Positions 11,583-22,597 of a stretch of DNA of 64,000 nucleotides are shown here, piece after piece. Position numbers and translations under genes: made by a program. The DNA lies in the NCBI GenBank assembly GCA_958295665.1, contig OY282559.1, positions 256,622,461 to 256,686,460 of the forward strand. The letters run 5' to 3'. The notes below the pieces were generated by a model. It was not told where the DNA came from, did no database searches, and saw only the letters and a program-made list of their open reading frames with translations. The DNA comes from Tipula vernalis (Eukaryota; Arthropoda; Insecta; Diptera; Tipulidae). Each line of letters opens with the position of its first letter. The stretch's first letter is position 1.

Positions 11583-11760
11583 TCTCATTGTCCCTGATCC
11601 TATTGCATATGATGGTATTCATTGGAAACTTATTGAAGTTAAATCCCCTGTAAACGGTCGAAATTTAACTGCATATAATGTATTGAAGACTCTAAAATAT
11701 CTCAAACCAAATCGGGGGAATTATGAATTTAACTAACTAGTTACTGAGAATCTGCGATGG

Positions 11761-13924
11761 CAGTTTTCAAATGGAATCTCAAATGGAATATAATGAAGTT
11801 AGAAATTAATAAAAAAAATTAATGGAATTTCGAATAAAAAAATTTGTTCTGCACTTTATCTCCTGGGAACAGCTATGAAGCCATTTACAAATCATTGGTA
11901 AAAAATTATACTACTAAATCATACTTAATTTTAAGTGTCTAGGTACAGTAGTTATGGATATAACCCCTAAGGAACAGTTATACATGAAGACGTTTACTAT
12001 ATGGCTAAAATACTTGTACATGACTAAAACTTGTATATGGTTAACTGACTGTATATACCTATGTATATGCGTAATACTGATGATCACTGCCTACGAACTT
12101 GGCAACCGACAGATAAGATCTAACGTCTTGAACAACCCGTGCCCGTTGTAACATTAGTCTTAACTGCAGTCAAATATAATTATCGTGTTTATCCCGTGAA
12201 CTTATTTTAGGTTTTTTTTTGATTTTGGTAAAACACTCACGGAACTTGTATCGTATCTGATTACATTATCTTATACCTTATATGTATATCGAAGCTTTAA
12301 TAAGGTAGTGCTTTTTTTGTATGTCTTTTTGCACATACTAGTACATAGTTTCTGTTTATATTTTTATTTCCACAAATGATTAGGTTATTTAACGAACCCC
12401 AAATGCAGGGGCCTTCTATCATACATAATTATACATTTGTACATTTATTATACGTGAAGAAGTTATCAACTTCTATCCTGATTGGGCAAAATCCAGCACT
12501 TTATGCAAAATTTCCATTTCCATCTCAATTCTCCAATTTCATCATAATTGGATAAGAAAGAGCGAAGCTCCACCCAATTGGCCATATTCCAGAACTGGAT
12601 ATCCATGTCACATATCGAATTTCATCGTAATCGGAGAAATGACTAAGTTTCAGTCTACCATACGATCGTGTACAATAATTAAAATATACGAGGTGAAAGA
12701 ATAAAAAAAAAAAAAAATAAAAGTGATTATTCCAAGGTTCCAACTACAACATTTTTACAACAACAAAATTGAATATGTACATACAAAACCAACAAAAATG
12801 TTTATACGTTAGTAATTAGTATAAACATTTATGTTGGTTTTGGTACATACATAAATACTACGAAAAAATTCATTTTTTTTCTGTACATAACATTTTACTC
12901 TGTTTACAACAATAACAACGAAACGAAATTAAACAATAACATCCTATACATAAATAATAAATAATTTAGTAGTGGCAAAACCAACACTTGTGTTGTAAAT
13001 AACCGATGTACAATATATATTATTTAATATTTGGCGTGAAACTTAAGTTTTTATTCATATACATTATAATGCTTGGCGAAGGTCGGTCATAGGTCGTTGA
13101 CGCTCGAAGAGGATAGACGTGTTTTTGTCGTCCTCTTCGTGCATTTAATTTAATTTAATTTTATTTATTTTTGTATTTAGTTTTTGGGTTGTGTTTTGTG
13201 TTGTGTTTAGTATAGTAAATAAATATATAAGCATAATATAAACTGTAATATGTGAAATAAATTAAATAAATAATAATAATAAAATAATATAAATTATAAA
13301 AAAAAGTGGAACGGTTATACACGAGGATACATCAGAAAACGTGGTACAGGTATTATCATATAACATACTTATATTGGCATAGATACGAGTATATGTATAT
13401 AACGTACGTATACGTATGTGATATGAATCGTGTAAAAAAAATCTTTTGTTTCTTTATATATTTTATTATATGATTTGTTTCGGTGGGCGAATTTTGTTTT
13501 TGTGTATGCACATAAAATCAAAATATTCCTTATGTCTAAACAGACAATGTAAAGTAGATAAAAAAAAATGGCGTCGCTATAAAATTTCTATTCTTGTATG
13601 GACATGTTTTATTTTATTTTGTATGCATTTACCAATGCCAGTGTTTTACAAACATAAGATCATTTTTTTTCATTCCTTACGTTTTGTATATACATATGTA
13701 GATCAATAAATATTATAGGAGAAGTATTTTTATAAGTATATAAAGATTACACTGCATAGCGAAACAAATGCTTATAAAAATAATAGGTTTTATTTGGATT
13801 TGTGTCGATATGGTGCGGCTTGCATACACAGTTTTGTTTTTGCTGTGTTATATTTATATTAGTTATCGTTTTAAATAGAGCTTCATATTTGGATGGGTAG
13901 CTACAATAGTTATTTGTGTATCAA
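11761..13924. other. Stretch without a recognised gene
   Basis: AT-rich noncoding sequence. It contains the minus-strand ~110-bp repeat units listed separately (12470-12690), a short fold-back of the word aaccaacaaaaatgtttata around 12785-12842, and A/T-rich low-complexity patches. No convincing ORF. Confidence 0.45.
12470..12690 (-). repeat. Two units of a ~110-bp dispersed repeat (minus orientation)
   Basis: On the minus strand the words GATTACGATGAAATTCGATA, TTCTGGAATATGGCCAATTG, TTATCCAATTATGATGAAAT and GAGATGGAAATGG follow in the same order as in the units at 50080-50730 and, more weakly, at 32690-32960. Each unit has a G-A-T-G-A-A-A-T-T core, a GG-AAATGG-ATT word and a CTGGAATATGGCC word. 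No coding role is seen. Confidence 0.7.
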
Positions 13925-13940
13925 GAGCGCAAAGTGCCAG

Positions 13941-14008
13941 TTTGTCACGCGAGAAAGGAAATTGCTGGCCGACGGGACGGAGGCCAGCAACCTTTCGAGC
14001 GTGACAAA
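13941..14008. repeat. 68-nt hairpin
   Basis: Arm TTTGTCACGCGAGAAAGG (13941-13958) pairs with CCTTTCGAGCGTGACAAA (13991-14008) with few mismatches. Inside it GCTGGCC (13964-13970) pairs with GGCCAGC (13982-13988) around an 11-nt loop. It is much more GC-rich than its surroundings, so the pairing is unlikely to be chance. It could be a fold-back element core or the stem of a structured RNA. Confidence 0.75.
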
Positions 14009-14248
14009 CAACTTTGCGGACGTGTTTCACACTTTATTTTTCCTACAATCATTTTAAAAAATATAATAAAAAGATAATTTTGTAGTAAAATTTACCATAC
14101 TGACAATACGATTTTATTTTAGGACCGACATTTTGTTCAATCGAGTAGTCAAAGATTTTTTTTATTTTTCATAAAGAAAAACAAAAATTTGGTTTGATGT
14201 TTTATACAAACATTAGTCTTTCTTAAAAATTAGCGTGCGGTTTCAAGT

Positions 14249-14283
14249 TTTGTCACACGTTTCTAAGAGAAACGTGTGACAAA
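14249..14283. repeat. Perfect 16-bp hairpin with 3-nt loop
   Basis: TTTGTCACACGTTTCT is followed by AAG and then by its exact complement. It shares TTTGTCAC with the hairpin 240 bp upstream. Around it, TTTTCCTACAATC (14037-14050) and GATTGTAGGAAAA (14362-14374) form an outer inverted pair. Together these suggest one fold-back element spanning about 13925-14375. Confidence 0.7.
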
Positions 14284-14383
14284 GTAATTTGTTTATTAAC
14301 TGTCAAAAAAACAGACACTTTGGGCTTTGAAAACAGAGAAAAAAGGCCTGCTTTTCACGGCGATTGTAGGAAAACACATATAA

Positions 14384-14843
14384 ATAAGATTTAAGAATTT
14401 TTGTTTGACTTTTTTTAATTTAGCTCATATGTATTAAGGTATATATGTGTGTACAGTGGTGTCCAATGGAATGGCACACTGTGATTTTTTTGCAAATTCG
14501 TATTTGACTGAAAACTACTTATCAATTTTCTATTGTTTTTTTAAATTTGCATGGAATGGATATGAACTTGCAATTGGTTAACGAAGGTCATGTTTGGTTT
14601 ATGGAAGGAGTATTAAAGAAAAATAATTAAATTTTTTTGTTTTACAAATGGGCAGTTCTTAGTAGTGGTACAGAAAATGGTTATACAGAACAATATTCCA
14701 GTAATCTAGTATATGATTTGATGCGTACTAAATAAAAATCGAAGAATATGGAGGTGAAATTAATGTATAGTATAGCCAACGGTACAACTATATAAAATTT
14801 AAGAATTGTCTCTCCATCATACTATATTGAATATCACATGATT
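14384..14843. other. Noncoding stretch between hairpins and gypsy pol
   Basis: It holds ACAGTGGTGTCCAATGGAAT then GGCACACTG at about 14454-14482, which resembles one end of a Tc1/mariner-type element. No partner end is near. The rest is AT-rich without ORFs and may include the decayed 3' end of the gypsy element to its right. Confidence 0.35.
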
Positions 14844-17800
14844 TCAAAGATTTTGAATATGTGCAAAGTTCTTTATAAAATTGTCCAAAACCCCTCCAAG
14901 TTTTGAATTGTCATGCGAGATGAAATGCTGCCCAAAAACCAAAAAATGAGGAGAAGAAGATGTTGAAGTATGAACTACATTTCTTACAGTGGATGCTACT
15001 TGCGATAAATAAACGTCCCAGGTCGTATGATGTTCGCCAATATATGACCGAAGTGCTGACAGGATTATTCGGTTTGTTCTTTCCGACGCATTGCTCTGTG
15101 GGCTATGGAACGGTGTGGATACGTATTTAACTCTTTATTTGTCTAAAAGATTAGAGAATAAAGTTGACTTAAACTGCTTACCATTGTCAGAAAATACAAG
15201 TTCTGGCACCGAGTAAACAAGAAAAGCTTCGTTTTCTAGAAACTCACATAACGATGCGGCGGACGCCTCCCTTAACGCCTTGAGAAGAACAAAGCGGCTG
15301 TACTTATCGATAACAATCAATATATAGCAATTACTATTGCGTGAACGTGGGTACGGCCCAAGAAAATCTAGAAATAATCGTTGGAATGGTCGTCTTATCT
15401 CGATATAGTGACCCATGGGTGAGCGCGTCGAATAATTGACCGCTTTGGACATTTTGCAGGTTTCGCAGTATTTGATGTAGTCTCTAACTTGTTTTGCCAT
15501 CCCCTGCCAGAAGAAATACCGCTGCAGCCGATCTACTGTTTTATTTATGCCCATATGGCTGCTTGATGGTGGGACGTGTGCTTGTTTTATAAGTGTGCAG
15601 GTTAGGCTCGATGGAACAACTAGTTTCCAAGGGGAGATGTCGGTTTCGACATACCGTTTACCATATGCTGGCCAGATCAGTAGCTTATCATCCCCCACTC
15701 GTAAATTCGACTCAATATTGGTGTTCCGTTCGATCTGTTGTATTTTTGCGACATATTCCTCATCACGAAAAGCCGGTGAATTTAGATCTACGTGCAACGT
15801 ATCATCATCACGAGATCCAGACGATCCAACCTGATGTAAAGTTTCGCAGAAGGCTGCGTGATTGCGCATCAGGTACGACATTTAAAGCGCCTCTGCGGTA
15901 CTCCACATCAAAATTGAATCCCTGTAATTTTAGACTCCATCCGGCCAGCCTGCCGGACAGGTCTGATTGGTCCATTAACCAGCGGAGACTAGCGTGATCC
16001 GTGATGATAGTAAATTTAAAGCCCTCGACATAATGTCGAAAAGCTTTCACACCTAAAACTGCTGCGTAGACTCTAACTCCGTTGTGCAATAGTTTCTCTG
16101 AGATGAATTGAGCTTTTTGGCATAGTATGCAATTGGATGCTCTTCGTCGTCTGGTTTTTGGAATAGTATCCCACCGACTCTTCGTGACGATGCATCAACC
16201 TGAATGAAAAATGGCAAGTCGTAATCCGGGTGCACCAGCACTGGGGCGGTCGTCAGAAGCCGTTTTACCTCATCCATGGCTTGTTGAGCAGTTTCAGACC
16301 AATTTAAAGTGGTCTTTTTCTTTACCAGATCAGTTAGCGGAGCGGTGACTATTGCGTAATTGGGAATAAACCGGCGATACCAGCCGCTCATACCCAAGAA
16401 TCTTCGTAATTCTTTCGTTGACCGTTGGATTGGGAAATTATTTGCTCCTGAAACTTTGTCCGGGTCTACCTTTATGCATCCGTTGCCTATCACATGTCCT
16501 AAATACTTAAGTTCCTTGAGAAGGAACTTGCTTTTATCAACGTTGATCGCCTGCCGCAACCACAGACTCACGAGCTTCAGAAGCTTAAAGTGCTCCTCTA
16601 TCGTACTAGTTGTAATCAACAGATCGTCTATACACAAATATTTTTGAATGATATCGATAAGGAACAACTTTGTGCATCATTTGGCACATGGTCTGAGGTG
16701 CGTTGCATAACCTGAAAGGCATGACTTTGAAACGGTAAAGGGGGCTTCCAGCTACAGCAAATGCAGTTTTCCGTTTAGCATCATCGTCGAGTGGAATTTG
16801 CCAAAATGCATCTTTCAGATCAATAGTGGAAATGCATTTTGTATTTTCCAAACGACTCAGTAATCCATTTATGAGTGGTAGTGGAAAGGCGTCCTTCTCG
16901 GTTACATCGTTTACCTTTCGGGCGTCGAGGCACAATCTAACTTTCCCGTTCTGTTTGGTGACGATCGTGACTGGTGAACTCCATGACGTATCCTCGCTCT
17001 CTTCTATGACTCCAAGAGCCAACATGCGATCTAGCTCGGCATAGAGCGATGTCTCTTTCGCCCGGGTTATAGGATAGATCCTCTGTTTCACCGGTTTGGC
17101 ATCTCCAGTCTTAATGCTGTGTGTTATTAATTTTGTGCAACCCAATCCTAATTTTTCCGATGAAGGGAAGTTATCAATAATCGAGCGTAGATATTTGCGC
17201 TGGCCTTCGGTCAAAGCGTGCGTATTGGTATCAACCAAGGTAGAGGTAGAAGCTGAAATATTGTTATTACGCGTATCGTGGCTATGAAGCGACTGGTTCG
17301 AGGTTAGTTCGTTGATCTGTATGATTATATCGAACGCGTTAAAGAAATCAATTCCTAGATATAGTTGCTGGTCAAGGTTTGGTGCCAAAAATAATTTTAA
17401 GGATTTTTCCCTACCGTTAAAACGAACTTTAGTTGTCACATAACCCAAAATCCGCTCCTTTTGTCCACGTGCCGTTGCCACACACGAAGGGAAATGATGG
17501 AAATCAAAATCGCATTGCGATAGAAATTCTTCGCAATTTTTTCCTAAAACGCTGACGTTCACGCCAGAATCAAGCAAACCATTTATTTTCTTATTTTACA
17601 ATTCGATAGTGGTATAAGGTCTACCATCTAACTCACTGCACAATAATGGTGATATTATTTGTTTTCGAACTAACCTTTTAGTTTTAAAATAACGATATGC
17701 TCGACCAAAATGGTTGGGATTAGGTAAACGGGGTCTACTTACAGTTGTCGATGTCGTTGGTACAGCTCTGGGTCTGTGTTGGACGCACAATCTACCAGCG

Positions 17801-17907
17801 ACTCTCTTTTCGGGACAGTTTAGTTTGGAAGATTTGTCTCCCGCACTACCAAATTCTTCCTCGTTCCGTTTCCCGAATTCGAAGCTTTCACTTGACAATA
17901 ATGGCAA
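14844..17907 (-). pseudogene. pol: Ty3/gypsy Pol (protease, RT, RNase H, integrase), Osvaldo/Ulysses-like
   Basis: From right to left on the minus strand: an NC/linker (17596-17907), then after one in-frame TAA (17596) an aspartic protease with LLDSGVNVSVLG and LYLGIDFFNAFDI. The RT follows, with DLKDAFWQIPL and a FVY/IDDLLI active site, a frameshift falling inside that box near 16640. RNase H has VDASSRRVGGILF and TIITDHASLRWL, with a frameshift near 16085. Another near 15850 leads to the integrase: zinc-binding H-H-C-C, FLDFLGP, FSDNGKQF and, past a TAA at 15135, PQSNASERTNR, so the D-D-E triad is kept. The frame ends at 14844. The lesions are few (two stops, three shifts), so the copy is inactive but not ancient. 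Confidence 0.88.
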
Positions 17908-17982
17908 TCACTGTAGTACACCTGTTCTCGACCGCATCCATAACAGAAAACCCGCTATGATGGATTTTTGCATTTATTGAAT

Positions 17983-19775
17983 TTATGCCCTATGTCTGCT
18001 ATCCCAGCATATAATTTTCGTGGTATCCCTAAATTGTGTTGAATGTGGTTGAGCACGATAAGCGGGAATATGTAATTTTATTGCAGCAATATTTTGACCT
18101 GCGTCATTGTGAGTGAAATTGGAACCGAGAGAAGATGTTTCAACGGGAACAGACCAATTATCAGGCTTATACGCATTTTGGTGTGCGGCTACTTCTAACG
18201 GATTACCAGCATCTATTGAATTTACACGACCTACCCTATATTTATTTACCATGTGGTCCTCGGGAACATATCTCATTTCGGCCCATTGTTTCTCTAGTTT
18301 ACTACACTCGTGGGATAAATCGACTACCGAATGGAAAGTTCTAGCTGATAAGTAAAGTTTTAGCCCATCTCGCATATTATCTACTAGAGTTTCGACTATT
18401 TCGGAATCGGGAATTGGGTGTCTGGCCTGCAACGCTATTTTTTGAACTGCATCCGTAAATTCAATGAACGATTCGTTGCGATGATTATGCTTACGTGCCA
18501 CTAGTGCTTTTCTGATGTCTCTATCGGAACGTACAAAACTGAACCGCTCGATCAAGTCGGTACGCACTTGATCCCAATGTAACCGCTGATGATGTTGACG
18601 TTCAACATATGTCCAGTACCAGTCTGATGCCGAATCGGTAAAAAGTGTACCCAGATGATCTACCAATGAGTCTAACTGAATGTTAGCGGCTCTAGCCAAA
18701 TATTGAATTCTAAAGATGAATCGATCAATTGGTAAATCTTTAATAGTTCCACCAAACGTTTGTTTCCATGACGAAACAATTCGAGAGGTATACTTATTCT
18801 GATCATTGAATATATGTGGAACATAGTTATGTGGCGGTAATTCCTGAGGTTCATTTTGCTGGGGCGCCTCCTGATTTTGGCGTTGCATTATATGATTTCC
18901 TGGACCAAAAACTGGCCTATGGAATTTTGGCAATTGTGCTTTGCGCATAACCGAATAGGGTTGATTACGTTCTACCTCGATACCGGGATTAGGCATAACA
19001 GGAACCTGATTTGATGCCATGTTTGGGTGATCATTTAGTTCTTGGTAATGGTTCTGAGCACTTATATCCGATTGTCTGAGATTTCGAATAGGGTCACTGT
19101 TCCGACCTGAGTGGTCGGATAAGGCTCTCGAGTCGCGGTCACGAACTCGAAAAGTTAAATTGGCTATTTCATTGCTTATTTCATGTTCGTACCTGTTGGA
19201 CGATAATTTAGCGATGTTTGCGACTTCTGGAGGATCTAAACTATAAAAATCATATTTTTGAGAGGTTGTTATATCGGGAGCATCCATTAAATTTGGAATA
19301 GGAATTTTTGGCGTCCCATAAGACGGTTTACGTGTTTCGCTCAATTTTATAGTTTCCTGAAGCTCAATCAGTGATTGACTGTCATTTATACCCATGGCCT
19401 GTTTTCATTAATAAAATGGAGAAATAGCTTGCACTGCGATACTAATTCAGGAACTTGTGCAGGTTCAAATTCCAAATTTTTGAATCGATTAAGGCGGTCT
19501 ATAATATGCAAGACTCGAGTTTCTAAGATGTCAAACTCATGCTAGCTTAAAGATTTTGTGCTATCCGATATTAGGGAGCTGATTCGTTTTATTTTTAATG
19601 TTAATAGCTTTAGTTCATAAGCCGGATTTCTTAATGCTAAAATGTGTGGCTGAGTGGGAATCAACACTGAGTGTTGATTCTCGCACAATAGTCGGGCCTC
19701 TAAAATATTTATGGATTGATGTGAACTGGGTATATTACGGACTTCCAGTTCCACTTGTAACTCATGCGGCTCCAA
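17983..19775 (-). pseudogene. gag: Gag of the same gypsy element
   Basis: It starts MEPHELQVELEVRNI at 19775, meets an in-frame TAG at 19542, stays readable, then shifts frame near 19400 into the long frame 17983-19395. That frame contains the capsid-like block DLPIDRFIFRIQYLARAANI through TDSASDWYWTYVERQHHQRL, typical of the retrotransposon gag domain, and a proline/glutamine-rich linker before it. After the stop at 17983 two CCHC-like knuckles remain (ICWDSRHRA-HKFNKC, in which one Cys is Ser, and FCYGCGRE...CHYC). Gag forms the particle and binds RNA. It lies directly upstream of pol, as in intact elements. Confidence 0.82.
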
Positions 19776-20854
19776 TAATTGCGGATTAATATTTAAAAAA
19801 ATTTGTGATTAACTTTTGATTAACAAATTAATCTAAGAATTAAAAAGAAATTTTGTATTTAAATAGACAATACTTATACAACTAATAAATAACGTATCCA
19901 ACACCAAATAATTTAATAGAATAACGTAAAGAAAAAAAAATTTAACTAACTAGACAATTGATAAATAACTAGGAATATATTATGAGTTTATAAATTCAAC
20001 TATTAATTATTATTAAAAAAAAATTAATTTTTTTTTTGTTTGCAATTATTTAATAATTTGGACTAGATTTTTTTTTAAGAATTTATAGCTTATATTCAAA
20101 TAAATTTGTAAATTTTAACGAAAAATAATATTTAAGTCTTCACGAGAAATAAATAATAAATAAATTTTCAAACTCACCAGACTTCGAACATTTATAAATG
20201 ACTGGTTTCGAAGATAGTCTATCAAAATGGAAATAATAAATTATGATTTATAAATCTGTATAATATAGGCATCAGGAGATGAGCGACTATTTGCATGTGT
20301 GTGCGGCTGTGTGCTACCAAAAATAATTGTTGTTGATAAAGAAATTATTAAATTGTAAATAATAGTTATGTTGAGATGTGCCGCTGATTAATTCAACAAT
20401 CACGGTGGATATAATTGCGATCCCAACATTAAAAAAAAATCTGTTATTGCAAGCAAACACCGCAATGTAATTTCAAATACCGTATGGCAGATACCAATGC
20501 GTAGCTCACAATAACTGATAGCAACGGAAATTGGCTTAGCACTGTATCACCACATGTTTAACCATCCAAATTCTAAGACTCAAGGCCGATGTTGATGGAA
20601 AACGTGATGATAGTAGAGATACTCAAACTGTAAAAAGAAATTTTAAATTTTTAACTTATTTAATTATTATAAAATCTTGATTCAAAAGTTACATATACTT
20701 GATACAACTTCTTAGAGGTTCAAGGAAAAAGAAAGCAAAAAAAAATTATAATTACAATTAATAAACTGAAAAAAAATTAGAAAAAAAAAAAAAAAAATAT
20801 ATAATCGTTCTATCCGGATCCCGTTTTAAACAACCGTATAATTTTAACCGTAAT
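19776..20854 (-). other. 5' leader of the gypsy element
   Basis: About 1.1 kb between primer site and gag. It is AT-rich with A tracts and no sense-strand ORF. This is the expected place for packaging signals. Confidence 0.45.
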
Positions 20855-20867
20855 GATTTGGGCGCCA
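20855..20867 (-). promoter_or_regulatory. tRNA-Lys-type primer-binding site
   Basis: On the minus strand TGGCGCCCAAATC follows the LTR end ...CAACA by one base. TGGCGCCC is complementary to the 3' end of tRNA-Lys and is used by the Osvaldo and Ulysses group of fly gypsy elements. The same octamer primes the separate LTR element at 41820-49217. Confidence 0.75.
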
Positions 20868-20868
20868 C

Positions 20869-22335
20869 TGTTGCGTCGCGATCTTACGACCACGCGTAAA
20901 CAGACATCCGGCAGTCACCATCTGCAGCATTTTTCCGGCTTACACTCAGTTTGGGGAGGGGTGGGATTGTGATGGTGTCCATTCCGGATCAAGATAGCTG
21001 CGTACTTAAGAAAACAGCTCACACACAGCCTGCATATCACACACACATACGGCGCAATGCTCACCTCCCGAATTCAATAATTTTACTCACACATAATTTG
21101 TTTTGTTATAACCAAAAGAAACTTGATATAAACATATACATATTTAAACATAAAAAAATGAAAAAAAAAAAAAAACACAAATGAATATAATTGAACTAGA
21201 TATGGAAATTACTCGACTTCAATTTAATTATGTGCAAATTTGTAATCTGTTCACACAACAGACCATATATACATATGTCCTTCGTAACTGCTAGACACTT
21301 TGATCGCTTCGCGATATGATAATCCTTAGTAGTTGAATATGCCCCAGAGCTCTGCGTCCCTGTACCACTATTTGGAAGAAACAAAAAAAAAACTAATTGT
21401 CTGCGTTTGCAGATCGTTAATGAAACATATATATACAAACTAACCACAAATTTGCTCCTATATAAGAAAAGCCAAAATTTTTAATTCGTAATAAACAAAA
21501 TAATTTAACGGAATTTTGTTTGGTTATAACACCACAACACAAATTACTTTACATTGATTTGATTACAGTTGTTCCAATCCTAATCCGTCTACTGTTCATA
21601 CGCCCTTGATTCACTGCCGTTGTTGATAAATTATCGGTACTGGTTGGAATATAATCGTTTCTGCTGATGATCAGATAAATGTTGTTCTGACGTCTCATGT
21701 GATCAGGTATTTTGATTAGGTGCTCCTTATTTGTGTCGGTATATATTATCGGATCAACTGATGAATCACCCACTTACGGATGTAAACACGAACAATCAGC
21801 AACGTTATAAAAAAAAACAATTTTTAAATGGCCTCTGTACGATAATCCGATGATTTTGATTATGTTATGGGACTAAGTATTTTCCCAATATGTATTGTAT
21901 CCAATAATTACAGCTATGCCAATCAAAACGGCTTAATGATGATGATGATTTTTTTTTGTTTATATTATCACCTAATTTTTGATTTGTAGGAAATTTTTTT
22001 TTCTTTTTGTTTGTTTGGCGTACGAGATGTGTACGATTCGACTCAAATAAAAGAACTGTCCCAATTCAAAGTAATCAATTTGTTTTGTTTGTTACATTTC
22101 TGTCGATCGCTGCGCATATATCACAAATGCGTCCGACTTTCGCAACCAGTGTTCAAGATGACCCCTATAATTTATCGACTCAAGTGCCCATAACTATAAA
22201 ACAAAATTATTGTCAACTTCATATCGCGCTGAATTTTGTTTATTATGATTTCAAAAATGTTTAAAATTTTCTTATTATTTTTATTTTTATTTTTTTCTCC
22301 ATTACCGTTTTGATGATTTCGAACAGATCGTAACA
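20869..22335 (-). repeat. Probable long 5' LTR of the gypsy element
   Basis: The inner end is set by the primer site (plus strand TGTTGCGTCGCGATC). An outer end at 22335 is proposed because GATCGTAACA there is the complement of TGTTACGATC, mirroring the inner end. That gives 1,467 bp, long but in the range known for Osvaldo/Ulysses-type elements. No second copy is in the window, so the outer edge is tentative. Confidence 0.5.
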
Positions 22336-22597
22336 ATACCTTTAGTGGAATTGTATAGGATTGAACAAAATCATAGTTACTTAAATTATTAAACCCACGG
22401 CGTGTTATGTTAAGAACACTTTAAATGGTTTATAAGCTGGAAGGCAGCTCTTTGAAAGTATGTTTAAATAAGCTGGAAGACAGCTCGCAATTTCATTTCC
22501 ACCTCTTTGGCCTACAACTTCATTCCACACACTTCATTTCCGCAATCATGAATTGTCAAATTGTAGGTCTAAAGTACACGTTTGTAGTATGATACAT
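22336..22597. other. Spacer between gypsy LTR and hAT end
   Basis: No gene. Contains a small local duplication: aagctggaaggcagctc and aagctggaagacagctc, about 33 bp apart (near 22435-22485). Confidence 0.4.

Larger units (their letters stand above)
9408..11760 (+). pseudogene. Broken gene with a YqaJ-like viral recombinase (nuclease) domain
   Basis: Four patches in one direction look like one decayed gene. At 9408-9630 an open frame without ATG contains SEILKYFGGFKRSIKAGEQ. At 10150-10192 a frame reads LTFGRRAEFNMI. At 11040-11090 comes QSSAQWFTERVN then LTV, like the start of YqaJ domains (Q-S-x-x-W-x-x-R...LTAS). At 11265-11315 and 11590-11750 comes LPFIVISPD, then PIAYDG, LIEVKSPVNGRNLTAY and LKTLKYLKPN, like the SPD...E-x-K nuclease core. 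YqaJ proteins are exonuclease-like enzymes of phages, viruses and some transposon or insect gene families. A Tc1 element and a MITE interrupt it, and stops occur throughout. Whether it was a host or mobile-element gene is not shown. Confidence 0.5.

Noticed and set aside
21549..22264. Several 60-85-codon ORFs
   Set aside because: They fall inside the proposed gypsy LTR and have no coding character.
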